This document shows, piece after piece, positions 42,137-50,972 of a stretch of 64,000 nucleotides of DNA. How positions within the stretch are numbered: the stretch's first letter is position 1; every line of letters begins with the position of its first letter. A program made the position numbers and the translations under genes. Below the pieces are notes generated by a model. That model was given only the letters and a program-made list of their open reading frames with translations, made no database searches and was not told the origin of the DNA. This DNA comes from CAZART01 sp964487555. GTDB taxonomy: Bacteria; Bacteroidota; Rhodothermia; Rhodothermales; VXPQ01. The stretch lies in contig CAZART010000007.1 of assembly GCA_964487555.1 (NCBI GenBank), forward strand, positions 1 through 64,000, in the 5' to 3' direction.

Positions 42137-43843
42137 CTACCGCATCACCATGACCGGCCGCGTGACGGTCGTCGCGAGGGTCTCCATCCGCACGAAATAG
42201 ACGCCGGGGGAGAGCCCCGACGCATCGAACCAGGCTTCGTGCGCACCCGCGCGACGCTCGCCGTCTTGAAGCACGGCTATCTCGCGGCCGAGTAGGTCGT
42301 ACACCGAGAGCCTGACGTGCACGGTCTCCGCAACCTGGTATGGAATCGTCGTCGCGCCAGTGAACGGATTGGGATGATTCCGACCGAGCCCGAATTGAAG
42401 GACGGTCGGCCTTGCAGAGGGTGGAGAGGCAATCGGAAAGTCGAACCAGCTTCTGTCGGGTTCGAGAAGGCCGGTATCTACCATCATCTGCACGACCTCG
42501 TCCGCCCGTTTGAGCTTTCGTACCGACGCGATCCGATCATCCGATCGCGCCCACACGATTCCTAGCACGAAATCCTGCTCCTCGCCGGGCTGCATGTCGA
42601 CGGGCCCCATCGAAATGAGGAATCGTTTATCGGAGGGGGTCTCGCGGCGTCCCGTGCCATCGAGATCCTCCATACTCCAGTAGTTTGGAGGATCTCCGGA
42701 GTACATGAAGGTCGTAGGTTCCGTGCCCGACCAGCCGAATTCACCCGCCGTAATGGGTTCTCCGTCTACCCGCCGTCCCCGCATTAAGGCGTACCCGTGC
42801 TCTGGAGCATAATACCGAAAGTATGGCGTCTTCGACAAATGGACGAAGGCGGTCATGGCGAGGCGCTCTCCATCCTCGTCGACGATGCCGTCGCGGTCGT
42901 TGTCTACGCCGTCGTCGGCGGGCGCCGGCAGGCCTCGCATAAAGTCGAAGCCGACGGCCGCGGGACGATCGCCGTAGCCGACGGATGTGCCGTCGATATC
43001 ATCACCGTTGTAAGCAAAGCCGAGCCCCAGGATCGAGTCGCTTCCAACGTAGTCGTCGGCCGAATCGCCCACGTCGACGTCCGCATAAAATCCGACATAC
43101 GCATCCTCGAGCGGCTCCTCGCCTCCGTAGCGGAGTCTATAGGTGTAGAAGGTGGCGTGGTCGAGCGACTCCGTGAGAAAGGGTTGTGGGAAGACGCGGT
43201 TGAACGTCGCCGCCGACACCGCCGCCCCCGTCACGCTTACCTCCATGCGCAGCGGGTCGGTGCCCCAGTATCCGTGCGTTCCGGCGTCGTTCATGATCCA
43301 CCAGACGACCTGGTCGCCGGTCACGGCGGGGCGGTCGCCCGCCTCCAAATCATAGTTGTCCGACACGCCGTCGCCATCCAGCACGGGGGCGCCGTGCTCC
43401 CAGGGCCATTCAATCATGTCCCTCGTCGGATCGTCGCCGTGTTCGTAAGCGCGGACGTCCTCAAGGGTGACCTTGAAAATTCGGTTGTAGGCAGCACAGT
43501 CGTCCGCACCCAGGGGACCAGGCTGAAATTCCGCCGGACTGTAATCGGGCCCCGTGATGCGCAGCTCTCCGCCTACCAGCCCGCCGATCCACAGACTGGC
43601 ATTGAAGATGGCGCTCGCATTCCCCTCCTTCGGCACGCGGTACGTGTTGCCGGAGCCGTTCCAGAAGAGTAATCCGTTGTTGTAAACGACCGCCGCGACG
43701 GAGTTGCCGTCCAATAGCGCTGTCGCAGCGCTGTCCGCGCAAGCCTGACCCGCGGCAGTCGGCGATATGAGGAAGAGGAATAGGAAAAGGAAGAGGGCGG
43801 CACGCACGACAGTACTCACGTCGGTGAATGGAACTTCCCCCAA
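42137..43843 (-). CDS. Secreted protein with C-terminal sorting domain, paralogue of the left-edge gene
   Basis: A 568-residue exported protein. The signal peptide has a striking Leu/Phe core ('ALFLFLFLFLIS'). The body shares order and motifs with the gene at 1-1896: 'YNNGLLFWNGSGNTYRVPKEG', 'WWIMNDAG', 'SILGLGFAYNGDD' and the Asp-rich 'GVDNDRDGIVDEDGE' that probably binds calcium. Unlike the left-edge paralogue it lacks a fibronectin-like insert and goes directly to the sorting domain (about 480-568) beginning 'NHPNPFTGATTIPY' and ending 'TRPVMVMR'. It is likely exported by the type IX pathway and attached to the surface. Function unknown. The RraA-like and aldolase genes lie upstream on the same strand, 100 bp away. 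Confidence 0.88.
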   Translation of the reverse strand: MGEVPFTDVSTVVRAALFLFLFLFLISPTAAGQACADSAATALLDGNSVAAVVYNNGLLFWNGSGNTYRVPKEGNASAIFNASLWIGGLVGGELRITGPDYSPAEFQPGPLGADDCAAYNRIFKVTLEDVRAYEHGDDPTRDMIEWPWEHGAPVLDGDGVSDNYDLEAGDRPAVTGDQVVWWIMNDAGTHGYWGTDPLRMEVSVTGAAVSAATFNRVFPQPFLTESLDHATFYTYRLRYGGEEPLEDAYVGFYADVDVGDSADDYVGSDSILGLGFAYNGDDIDGTSVGYGDRPAAVGFDFMRGLPAPADDGVDNDRDGIVDEDGERLAMTAFVHLSKTPYFRYYAPEHGYALMRGRRVDGEPITAGEFGWSGTEPTTFMYSGDPPNYWSMEDLDGTGRRETPSDKRFLISMGPVDMQPGEEQDFVLGIVWARSDDRIASVRKLKRADEVVQMMVDTGLLEPDRSWFDFPIASPPSARPTVLQFGLGRNHPNPFTGATTIPYQVAETVHVRLSVYDLLGREIAVLQDGERRAGAHEAWFDASGLSPGVYFVRMETLATTVTRPVMVMR

Positions 43844-43943
43844 ATACGCTGACCCGTCGCCGGAGTCAGGGCACTCTTAAAGCCATCCGGGCGTACGCGG
43901 TTTCACGAAGACGTTGCGGCGGTCCACGACTCCTGAGTCGCGA

Positions 43944-44765
43944 TCAGGGATCGATCTCCACGGTCTCGTCCAGCGGACGCCCGAGCTGCTCGTACAGGGC
44001 GCGCCGGCCGGCTTTGTCTGAGTTGAGCACGTCGAGGGCGAGCTCCGCCACGCGCGCGGCGTGCGCTCTCGGCACCACGACCACGCCGTCGCCATCGGCG
44101 ACGATCACGTCGCCCGGATAGACGAGGGCACCGCCCACCACGACCGGCTCGTTCACGGATTCGACCTCGTTTCGTCCCGGCCGGATTCCGCGTCCGCGCT
44201 GCTCGGCATCCAGATAGACGGGGATTTTCTGCAAAATGACTTCGTCCGTATCGCGAACGCTGCCGCTGGTGACGATGCCGCGCATGCCGCGAGCATACCA
44301 TGCGAGCGAATTGTACGAGCCTATCGACCCCGTATCACCGTCGCCGCTCGCGTCGATCACGACGACGCTGCCCGGCTTGAGCAACTCTACGAATGGCTCC
44401 GGCGAGATTTCGTTGTACCATTCGCCGCTCCACTGGGCAAAATCCTCTTCAGACATCGGATTCGGCACGACCCGGTTTGTCGGCACGTATCGCACGGTTA
44501 CCGCAATGCCACGGAAAATGTGGCTCATGTCCTCGACGTCGCGCCAGAGCGCCTCTATTTTCGTGTCCATCAGACCCGACCCGCGGAGACCGACCACGTC
44601 CATTCCATCGACGACGTCGGCGACACGGAGCTCCTCATAGAGCGCCAGCAACTCCTCGTCGGTCGGGTCGGAGCGATCCTGCGCCGTTACCTGTGCGACG
44701 GTAAACGGCAGCGTGATGGCGACGACGAGAAGAGCGAGGTGTCCAGATCGAGCGATTCGCTTCAT
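43944..44765 (-). CDS. Exported RraA-family protein (aldolase-like)
   Basis: A 273-residue protein with an N-terminal signal peptide ('LALLVVAITLPF', cleavage after 'VTAQ') in front of a full RraA/HMG-aldolase fold. Family signatures are visible: 'VADVVDGMDVVGLRGSGL', 'GSVVVIDASGDGDTGSIGS', 'ARGMRGIVTSGSVRDTDEV' with the catalytic Arg-Asp, and 'PGDVIVADGDGVVVVPR'. Cytoplasmic members are 4-hydroxy-4-methyl-2-oxoglutarate aldolases or oxaloacetate decarboxylases; export is unusual. An insert 'DFAQWSGEWYNEISPEPF' is not in short members. It starts 31 bp after the KDPG/KHG aldolase gene, so the two form an operon, pointing to pyruvate-yielding cleavage of acids. Whether it is an enzyme or a binding protein outside the cell is open. 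Confidence 0.85.
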   Translation of the reverse strand: MKRIARSGHLALLVVAITLPFTVAQVTAQDRSDPTDEELLALYEELRVADVVDGMDVVGLRGSGLMDTKIEALWRDVEDMSHIFRGIAVTVRYVPTNRVVPNPMSEEDFAQWSGEWYNEISPEPFVELLKPGSVVVIDASGDGDTGSIGSYNSLAWYARGMRGIVTSGSVRDTDEVILQKIPVYLDAEQRGRGIRPGRNEVESVNEPVVVGGALVYPGDVIVADGDGVVVVPRAHAARVAELALDVLNSDKAGRRALYEQLGRPLDETVEIDP

Positions 44766-44796
44766 GGTTTACTTTTCAAGATGAATGGACGACGAG

Positions 44797-45495
44797 CTAC
44801 GCGGCCGCGCGGCCATCCTCTACGCTGCTGCGGAGAGTTCGTGCGTTGTCGGTGAGTTTGGCAAGATTGCCGTCTGCGATGGCTTGTTTGTCGAGAAGAG
44901 CGCTGCCGACGCCGACCGCCACGGCACCGGCGCGGATCCAATCGCCGGCGTTCGTGAGCGAGACGCCGCCGGTGGGCATTAACTTTAGGTGAGGCATGGG
45001 TGCAAGGACACCCTTGAAGAACGGCATCCCTACGATATCCGCCGGAAAGACCTTGATAATGTCGGCGCCGGCTTCCGTGGCGGACTGAATCTCCGTGGGC
45101 GTAAATGCCCCCGGCATCGCCGGCAGACCATGTTCGTGCGCCACGTCGATGATTTCGACCTTGAAGATGGGACTCACGATGTACTGAGCTCCCGCCTCGA
45201 TCGCTCGCCGTCCCGTAGCGGCATCCAGAACCGATCCGACACCGATATCCACCACGTCGCCCATACTCTGCGAAACCTCGGAGATGACCTCCAGGGCGTT
45301 CGGCGTCGTCATCGTGATTTCGATGGCGGTGATTCCGCCCTCGCGGATCGCCTCAACGATACGGATGAGCTTCTGCGAGTCGGGCATTCGCACGACGGCG
45401 ACAATTCCCGAGGCCATCACACGGTTCAGTATCCGTGATCGCTTTTCGTCGGTCGCGGATGAGCACGTGGATAACGAGCTTGTGTTAGCGGACAT
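44797..45495 (-). CDS. eda: KDPG/KHG aldolase
   Basis: A 232-residue cytoplasmic class I aldolase. Family hallmarks: 'GIVAVVRM' opening strand, 'AIEITMTTP' with the catalytic Glu, 'GVGSVLDAATGRRAIEAGAQYIVSP', 'PGAFTPTEI', the Schiff-base Lys in 'IIKVFPADIVG' (about residue 150), and 'MPTGGVSLTNAG'. It cleaves 2-keto-3-deoxy-6-phosphogluconate to pyruvate and glyceraldehyde-3-phosphate, or 4-hydroxy-2-oxoglutarate to pyruvate and glyoxylate. The first 20 residues are a Ser/Thr-rich extension. A perfect 28-bp tandem repeat lies 18 bp upstream. No gluconate kinase or Edd is in the window, so the pathway is completed elsewhere or the KHG activity matters. Confidence 0.92.
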   Translation of the reverse strand: MSANTSSLSTCSSATDEKRSRILNRVMASGIVAVVRMPDSQKLIRIVEAIREGGITAIEITMTTPNALEVISEVSQSMGDVVDIGVGSVLDAATGRRAIEAGAQYIVSPIFKVEIIDVAHEHGLPAMPGAFTPTEIQSATEAGADIIKVFPADIVGMPFFKGVLAPMPHLKLMPTGGVSLTNAGDWIRAGAVAVGVGSALLDKQAIADGNLAKLTDNARTLRSSVEDGRAAA

Positions 45496-45512
45496 GTATC
45501 GTTCCGTTCAAT

Positions 45513-45568
45513 CGGATAAGGCTCTCGGTTCTGAAGAAACCGGATAAGGCTCTCGGTTCTGAAGAAAC
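45513..45568. repeat. Perfect 28-bp tandem repeat upstream of eda
   Basis: Two identical 28-bp copies, 45513-45540 and 45541-45568, beginning CGGATAAGGCTCTCGG and ending GAAGAAAC, lie in the leader or promoter of the aldolase gene. Perfect identity means a recent duplication or strong selection. It may double a regulator-binding or promoter element. Confidence 0.85.
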
Positions 45569-45663
45569 GATACACAGGATGCCAATCTCAACGTCTTCGC
45601 GGAAATGTCATGCGCACGGACGCGACGCCTCGTTCATACAAGACTGCGATATACCCGATAGGC

Positions 45664-45711
45664 AAAAAAAAAGCCTCCATCCGCCGAATCCGAAGATTGA
45701 CGGATGAAGGC
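45664..45711 (-). terminator. Rho-independent terminator of the DUF5666 gene
   Basis: On the minus strand GCCTTCATCCG and CGGATGGAGGC form an 11-bp stem with one mismatch around a 17-nt loop, followed directly by nine T (the A run 45664-45672). It lies about 60 bp after the stop at 45769. Confidence 0.85.
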
Positions 45712-45768
45712 GGGGAGATCTTGCAGCGCTGACCCCCTGGCCTGGTCGCGCCGCAGCCTTCTCCCGTT

Positions 45769-48564
45769 TTATTTCGTGAGCGTCATCGCTCGCACCGATG
45801 TCTGATCGCCGACTCGGAGACGATATAGATAGAGGCCGCTGGCCGCCGAGCGACCGCTGTCGTGACGTCCGTCCCACCGGTAGGTGTGTGTACCCGCCGA
45901 CAAGCTGCCGTCGACGAGCGTCGCGACGTGCTGACCCAGCAGGTTGAAGACGGCGAGTGAGACGTGACCGGCCGCCGATGCACCGAGCTCGAACGTGATG
46001 TTCGTCGTTGGATTAAAGGGGTTCGGATAATTCTGCTCGAGCCGGAACGAGCTCGGCAAATCCGAATTCGCCGACGACGTCGATGTCGCCGTACTCTCGA
46101 TGACGAGCACACGATCAGCCTTCATGGTGCTTCCATGCTTGCCCGCAGACGCTTCCCCGCCGGCAATGACCTCGACATACGCACCCGCCTTCAGGTCATC
46201 GATCGTTAATGGCGCGTTGGCGCGTCCGACGATGAACGTTTCACCGTCGATCGCAAACGTGATATCCGCCAACTGAATGGTGTTTTCCGTCGCATCGCTT
46301 ACCGCGCCGGAGACGACCACGCCGTCTTCGATTTTGATTTTCGTAGCGAGAATGCCGCCGGCTGCAGCGGTACCCTCGACCTCGACGGTCTGGCCCACTT
46401 CCAGATCAGCAAATGCGGCATCGCTGCCGTCCTCGTCCTTGATCGACGTGGCTGCCGTTACCGTCACATCAACGCCCGCTACGACGATGGCGTTGCCGTC
46501 GATCTCCTCGATCGAGCCGCTAACTTCTGCTTCAAAGTCATCATCCGTCTTCACCTGGATGCGGAGCGCGAGTAGTGATCCGTCCCCGAGCCGCCGGAAC
46601 CTGAGCTTGACCCGCGTACCGACAGCGAGATCACCGACGGCATTGGCTCCCTCGACAATCGTCTCGGCGGTCACCAGAAACGCGACGTCGTTAACACGCA
46701 GCACGTCGCCGGTGAAGTCCGTGACGAGCCCCGCATACCGTCCCTCGTGGTGAAGTCGAGTGCGAACCTTGATTTCGGTCGCCACCCATTCGCCCTCAGC
46801 GGCAATCGTGCCTTCGACCTTCGCTACCATACCGACGCTCAGGTCCTCGGCTCCAATCTCGTCGCCCTTCTGATTTTCAATCTCGGTGTCCCCGCTGATC
46901 GAGAACGTATGATCGCGCACCGTGATCTCAGTCGAAGAGACGGCTTCGATCCGGCCTGTGATCTCCACGTCGTCGTCCTTAAACGGCCGCTTTACCTTGA
47001 TGCGGAGAGCGGTCAGTGAACCATCGCCACCCTCCCTCAAATGCACGAGCGCATGCAGGTCGACTTCGAGATCATCGAAGGTCAGGAAGGCACCGCGTTC
47101 GCCTCGGATCTCCGTCTCGTCGGTCACCTGAAACTCCGTGTCGCCCACCGTGGCGGTCCCCTCGCCGAGCGCCGTAATCGCACCACGCAGCACGACGCGG
47201 TTCTCCTGCTCGCCTTTCACCTCGATCTTTCGGGCGATCGTCGCGTCCCCCTGTACGAATCCTTCGACTTCCACGTGAAGCCCGGTAATCAGATCGGAGA
47301 ATTCGAGACGGCCGTCTCCTTTAATTTCGGTGTCTTCCGTGACGTTAAACTCGATGCCCTCGACCGTTATGGATCGATCGCCGCGTGCGGTGATCAGGCC
47401 TTCGACCTTGATGTAGCTGCGATCTTCTTCCTCCTCTTCGTCGTCGTCCTCAACCTTAATCTCGGTAGCGACATGCACGCCGGCCTCTGTCGTCACGAAT
47501 TCGACTTCGACCTCCATGCCTACCTCCAGATCGTCCGGGCCTTCGGCCCCGTCGAACTTGGTACGGTCGGATATCTCCAGGTGAAAGCCGGCGACTTCTA
47601 TGAAGCCGTCGCCGATCACGTCGATCTCGCCCTTGACTTCCTCTTCCTCGTCGTCGTCATCCTCGCGCTCGCCGCCGGCTTTCGTGATAATGGACGTCGC
47701 AATCCAGCCATCTACCGAGTACTGCGCTTCAACGCGGACGCGCATCCGCAGCTCGAGATCGGATAGGGCCAGCAGTTCCCCGCTGTGCGAAGAGAGGAGG
47801 GTATGCTCGTTCACCGTAAACTCGACGCCGCGAATCACGATGGAAGTTTCTCCGACCGCCTGGATTCGCCCGACAAAGTCGATCGTCGCATCCCGCTCAC
47901 CCTTAACCCAGATCTGCAGGGCGGTTAACCTATCATCAGCTTCCTTCTTCACGCTCACGACCACCTGATGACCTTCCAGATCGGCGATGCTTATCTCGGC
48001 GCGGGCATGAAGCTTCGTGTCGGAAGTAACGGCGAGAAGGTATCCACCCACACTGATCTCGGAATCGGTTGCGGCCTCGACCGTCCCCGACACGCGAAAA
48101 ATGTTGGGATGATTGGAACGGCCACGAATCACGAAAGCCTCTCGGGCTTCGTATTCGCGATCGAATAGGTCTTCGATTTTTACCCGCAGGTGCCAGGCGG
48201 TCGAACGGCCTTCGAGAACCGCAACCTCTACGCTGCCGGTGAAAGAGCCGTCATCCTGCGGCGACAGTACGCCTTCGTATTCATCACCATCGCCGGCGGG
48301 CTCCACTTCGAAGCTGCTTTCCGTGATGGTCGTGGCATCGAAATCGGACCCGGGCTCCACTTTGATGTAAATCGTTTCTCCCGCTACGAAGAGCCGGTCC
48401 TTCGTCGAAAAATCAGCGTTGCTGGAAAGGCTTAAGCCGTGCTGCGCCGCGGCCGGTATCGCAAAGGCGATGATGGCAGCAAGTGAAAAAGCCATCGCCT
48501 TAAATCGCCGTGGGTGGTAAGCTTTAAATCGCTGTGGATGACAAATTGTAATCAACGAGGTCAT
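45769..48564 (-). CDS. Secreted protein with nine tandem DUF5666 modules and sorting domain
   Basis: A 931-residue exported protein. After the signal region ending 'IPAAAQ' and a beta domain (about 45-145), I count nine copies of a roughly 70-residue DUF5666 module (about 155-830), each running like 'V-x-G-x-I-x-A-x-G-x-x-x-I-x-V', 'T-x-I', 'DLEVGMEVEVE', 'ATEIKV'. Two very acidic linkers ('EDDDDEEEE', 'DDDEEEEED') separate modules 2/3 and 3/4 and may bind cations. The C-terminus is a sorting domain opening 'NYPNPFNPTTNI'. It follows the plan of type IX cargo. The first 23 residues contain a duplicated octapeptide ('HPQRFKAY', 'HPRRFKAM'); a shorter start at 48495 would also give a signal peptide. 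A terminator follows. Function unknown. Confidence 0.85.
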   Translation of the reverse strand: MTSLITICHPQRFKAYHPRRFKAMAFSLAAIIAFAIPAAAQHGLSLSSNADFSTKDRLFVAGETIYIKVEPGSDFDATTITESSFEVEPAGDGDEYEGVLSPQDDGSFTGSVEVAVLEGRSTAWHLRVKIEDLFDREYEAREAFVIRGRSNHPNIFRVSGTVEAATDSEISVGGYLLAVTSDTKLHARAEISIADLEGHQVVVSVKKEADDRLTALQIWVKGERDATIDFVGRIQAVGETSIVIRGVEFTVNEHTLLSSHSGELLALSDLELRMRVRVEAQYSVDGWIATSIITKAGGEREDDDDEEEEVKGEIDVIGDGFIEVAGFHLEISDRTKFDGAEGPDDLEVGMEVEVEFVTTEAGVHVATEIKVEDDDEEEEEDRSYIKVEGLITARGDRSITVEGIEFNVTEDTEIKGDGRLEFSDLITGLHVEVEGFVQGDATIARKIEVKGEQENRVVLRGAITALGEGTATVGDTEFQVTDETEIRGERGAFLTFDDLEVDLHALVHLREGGDGSLTALRIKVKRPFKDDDVEITGRIEAVSSTEITVRDHTFSISGDTEIENQKGDEIGAEDLSVGMVAKVEGTIAAEGEWVATEIKVRTRLHHEGRYAGLVTDFTGDVLRVNDVAFLVTAETIVEGANAVGDLAVGTRVKLRFRRLGDGSLLALRIQVKTDDDFEAEVSGSIEEIDGNAIVVAGVDVTVTAATSIKDEDGSDAAFADLEVGQTVEVEGTAAAGGILATKIKIEDGVVVSGAVSDATENTIQLADITFAIDGETFIVGRANAPLTIDDLKAGAYVEVIAGGEASAGKHGSTMKADRVLVIESTATSTSSANSDLPSSFRLEQNYPNPFNPTTNITFELGASAAGHVSLAVFNLLGQHVATLVDGSLSAGTHTYRWDGRHDSGRSAASGLYLYRLRVGDQTSVRAMTLTK
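48497..48544. repeat. 24-bp imperfect tandem repeat at the 5' end of the DUF5666 gene
   Basis: Two 24-bp copies (48497-48520, 48521-48544) encode the octapeptides HPRRFKAM and HPQRFKAY. Most of the differing positions are synonymous if the longer start is used (CAT/CAC, AAA/AAG, GCT/GCG), which supports translation from 48564. Confidence 0.5.
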
Positions 48565-48811
48565 ATCTATCCGTTAGGTGTGTTTTCCCGCTGCAGGTTC
48601 AATGTTCTACTCCTTCACTCACACCTATTGGCAAATGCAGTGCCGACATTCCCGAACGGACCGAGAAAGATGGGATGTAGATAGCCTGCCTGAGAGAAAA
48701 CACGTGCTCGGCGGCATAGACGTGTGCCGGCAAAGCCCGTAACATAGCGAGAAGTGCGCACGACGCTCACACGTGTGTGCACGGGGTGCGCAGGTCGAAA
48801 AGAAGTGGAAC

Positions 48812-49612
48812 TTAGAAGCGTACTGCCACGAGAAAAGAGCGCGGCGAGGCGTGTAGCGTAAGGCGTGTCTGTTCGCCGTCGGCAGCCGCGTCCGTGAGCA
48901 GCGCATCGACGTAACCGAGCGCCCAGATGACGGCCGCTCCTTGAATTAACCCGCTCCGCGTCTTGTGCCAGCGGTTGAACGTGTTATAGCGGTCTTCAAC
49001 GAGATCCTGATCGTCCTCGCTTGTGTACGCCGTTTCGGCCTCCTGTCGCTTGCGATGCGCGCCGACGGCCCCGACCGCGGCCGCCCCGAAAAGTGCAGAG
49101 ATAATCCAGCCCTTCGTTTTGTGACCCTTGTAGAACTGACCCCAGCCCGGCAACACCATCGAACGCACGGCCGCGTCCGATCGCCGGTCCCTCATGACAA
49201 CGTACCGGACGGGTGCATCCTCGACGGAAGCATTGCCTATCGCGAGATCGGATTTAATTTCGTCGAAGAATTCGACGATCTTCGGTGAGATGAGCAGCGG
49301 ATCTAGCTGTAGATCAGACGCGAGCTGCAGGGCGGAGATGAACTGGCGGCGCGATTCTCTGAGATCGCCTCTGTTGTAGGCTACTAAACCCAGAATCGTG
49401 TGGATGTCGGTGAGCTGCTCGACCGTGAAATCGTTGTAGCGGCGAAGCGCTGCACGGGCCAGGCTATCGGCCTCCTCATAGTCGAATTGGCCGTATGCCC
49501 TCTGAATCTCAGCGACCACGGACGCTCCACCCGCCTGAGCGGCAGCAGGAGCGGCCAGCGCCAGACTGAATAGAATCGCGAGGTGAATATGCCGCTTGCT
49601 TCCTTCGAGCAC
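48812..49612 (-). CDS. DUF5683-domain membrane protein
   Basis: A 266-residue exported/membrane protein. Signal peptide to 'PAAAQA', then a TPR-like helical part (about 30-115, 'AYGQFDYEEADSLARAALRR'). The DUF5683 core follows with 'RSMVLPGWGQFYKGHKTKGWII', a hydrophobic segment 'SALFGAAAVGAVGA', and a second one 'GAAVIWALGYVDALLTDA'. It ends 'RSFLVAVRF', a barrel-like C-terminal strand. The 'L-P-G-W-G-Q-x-Y' motif is conserved in small membrane proteins of Bacteroidota whose role is unknown. It starts 4 bp after the kelch protein stop, so it is the last gene of the kinase/activator operon. Confidence 0.85.
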   Translation of the reverse strand: MLEGSKRHIHLAILFSLALAAPAAAQAGGASVVAEIQRAYGQFDYEEADSLARAALRRYNDFTVEQLTDIHTILGLVAYNRGDLRESRRQFISALQLASDLQLDPLLISPKIVEFFDEIKSDLAIGNASVEDAPVRYVVMRDRRSDAAVRSMVLPGWGQFYKGHKTKGWIISALFGAAAVGAVGAHRKRQEAETAYTSEDDQDLVEDRYNTFNRWHKTRSGLIQGAAVIWALGYVDALLTDAAADGEQTRLTLHASPRSFLVAVRF

Positions 49613-49616
49613 TTCC

Positions 49617-50873
49617 TCAGCGAATCCGTGTCATCATTTTAACGCGCTCCGATTGGCCCTGTCTCAGGCGGTAGAAGTATACACCACTCGAAACGAGACG
49701 GCCGCCTGATTGGCCATCCCATGCCACGTCATGTCGACCCGGCGGCAAATATCCTTCGACGAGCCGCTCCACCAGGCGCCCCTGCACATCAAAAATTTCG
49801 AGCAGCACGTGATCGTCGGCCTCGACCATAAATGATATTTTGGTGGATGTCGTGAACGGATTCGGATGATTTTGTTCCAGTTCGAAGCCGGTCTCCCATG
49901 GATCCTCCGTAGCTACGGCAGACGCGCTAAAAGATTCCATCGATGAAAGCGTTCGCGCGTCAGGGTCGCGCCCGCCGATCACGTAAATCGTTCCGTCCAC
50001 TTCAGCGGCTCCGAAGCCCTCTCGGGCCGTCCGAAGGCGCCTGGACTGCTTCCACTGCCGGCCGGGCAATTCCGAGGGAATGAAGAGGACGACGTCGTCC
50101 AATACGCGATTTCTGGCATTGCGTCCGCCAATTATGTAGATGCTGTCCCCCACGGCGACCGCAGCGGTGTACGCCCTTGCTTCGAGAAGTCCCGGTGGGA
50201 TGAATACGCCCGATCCGTCCTGAAATCCAAAGCGCTGCACCTGGGGAAGGGGTACACGGTTGATACCGCCGAATGAGTAGGCCGAACGGCCGACGGCCAC
50301 GGTCGCAAATGCGGTCCGCGGCTGATCGAGCTGCCAGCTTTCGGATTCGCTCCATTCGTCTTCTTCAGCATCATACACTTCGACGCTCTCGAGTACCTCT
50401 CCATCATCATCCGCACCGCCGAGCACGTACAGGCTTCCGTCGAGCACGACGGCCGTATGTCCGAACCGCCCTTCTTCAAGATTATCGGCCTCGCTCCAGA
50501 CTTGCGTCCGCACATCGAAGACTTCTACGCTCTCGAGTACCTCGCCCTCCTGATCACGTCCTCCGATGACGTAGATCTTGTTGTTTAGTACGGCCGCCGC
50601 CGCGAAGTATCTCTCCTTGTCCATGGCCGGCAGATCGTCCTGCCACGCATCGCTATTCACGTCGTAGCGAAGGAGCGCGTTCGAAACGGCACTCCGACCC
50701 TCCCGGCCACCCGCTACGTAGACGGCGCCGTCGGCGGCTACGGCCACCACGCTGTGGAGCGCGCGCGGCAGCGGTGTTTCCTCAAGCCACTCCTGTGCAT
50801 GAGTCTGCGTCGCGCTCCCAAAAAGGAGCAGCAGAAACGCGCCGGCACTGGTTACAAAGGCCCGAATCGACAT
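49617..50873 (-). CDS. Secreted kelch-repeat protein with sorting domain
   Basis: A 418-residue exported protein. Signal peptide ending 'QTHAQ', then about six kelch repeats (residues 30-330) with the usual 'Y-V-x-G-G' blades: 'VYVAGGREG', 'IYVIGGRDQ', 'LYVLGGADD', 'IYIIGGRNA', 'IYVIGGRDP', which should form a six-bladed propeller. The C-terminal sorting domain starts 'NHPNPFTTSTKI' and ends 'VKMMTRIR'. Likely a surface or secreted binding protein of the type IX pathway. It lies between a PEGA kinase gene (99 bp upstream) and a DUF5683 gene (4 bp downstream). The start at 50873 gives a proper signal peptide. Confidence 0.9.
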   Translation of the reverse strand: MSIRAFVTSAGAFLLLLFGSATQTHAQEWLEETPLPRALHSVVAVAADGAVYVAGGREGRSAVSNALLRYDVNSDAWQDDLPAMDKERYFAAAAVLNNKIYVIGGRDQEGEVLESVEVFDVRTQVWSEADNLEEGRFGHTAVVLDGSLYVLGGADDDGEVLESVEVYDAEEDEWSESESWQLDQPRTAFATVAVGRSAYSFGGINRVPLPQVQRFGFQDGSGVFIPPGLLEARAYTAAVAVGDSIYIIGGRNARNRVLDDVVLFIPSELPGRQWKQSRRLRTAREGFGAAEVDGTIYVIGGRDPDARTLSSMESFSASAVATEDPWETGFELEQNHPNPFTTSTKISFMVEADDHVLLEIFDVQGRLVERLVEGYLPPGRHDVAWDGQSGGRLVSSGVYFYRLRQGQSERVKMMTRIR

Positions 50874-50972
50874 CGTTCTCTCTCTGGCTTGTGCATATTC
50901 TGCACGTCGGACAGCCATTTGGCTGCCTTCCCGCCATGTTTTTGCAATCGCCGTACCAGAAACGTAACGGCG

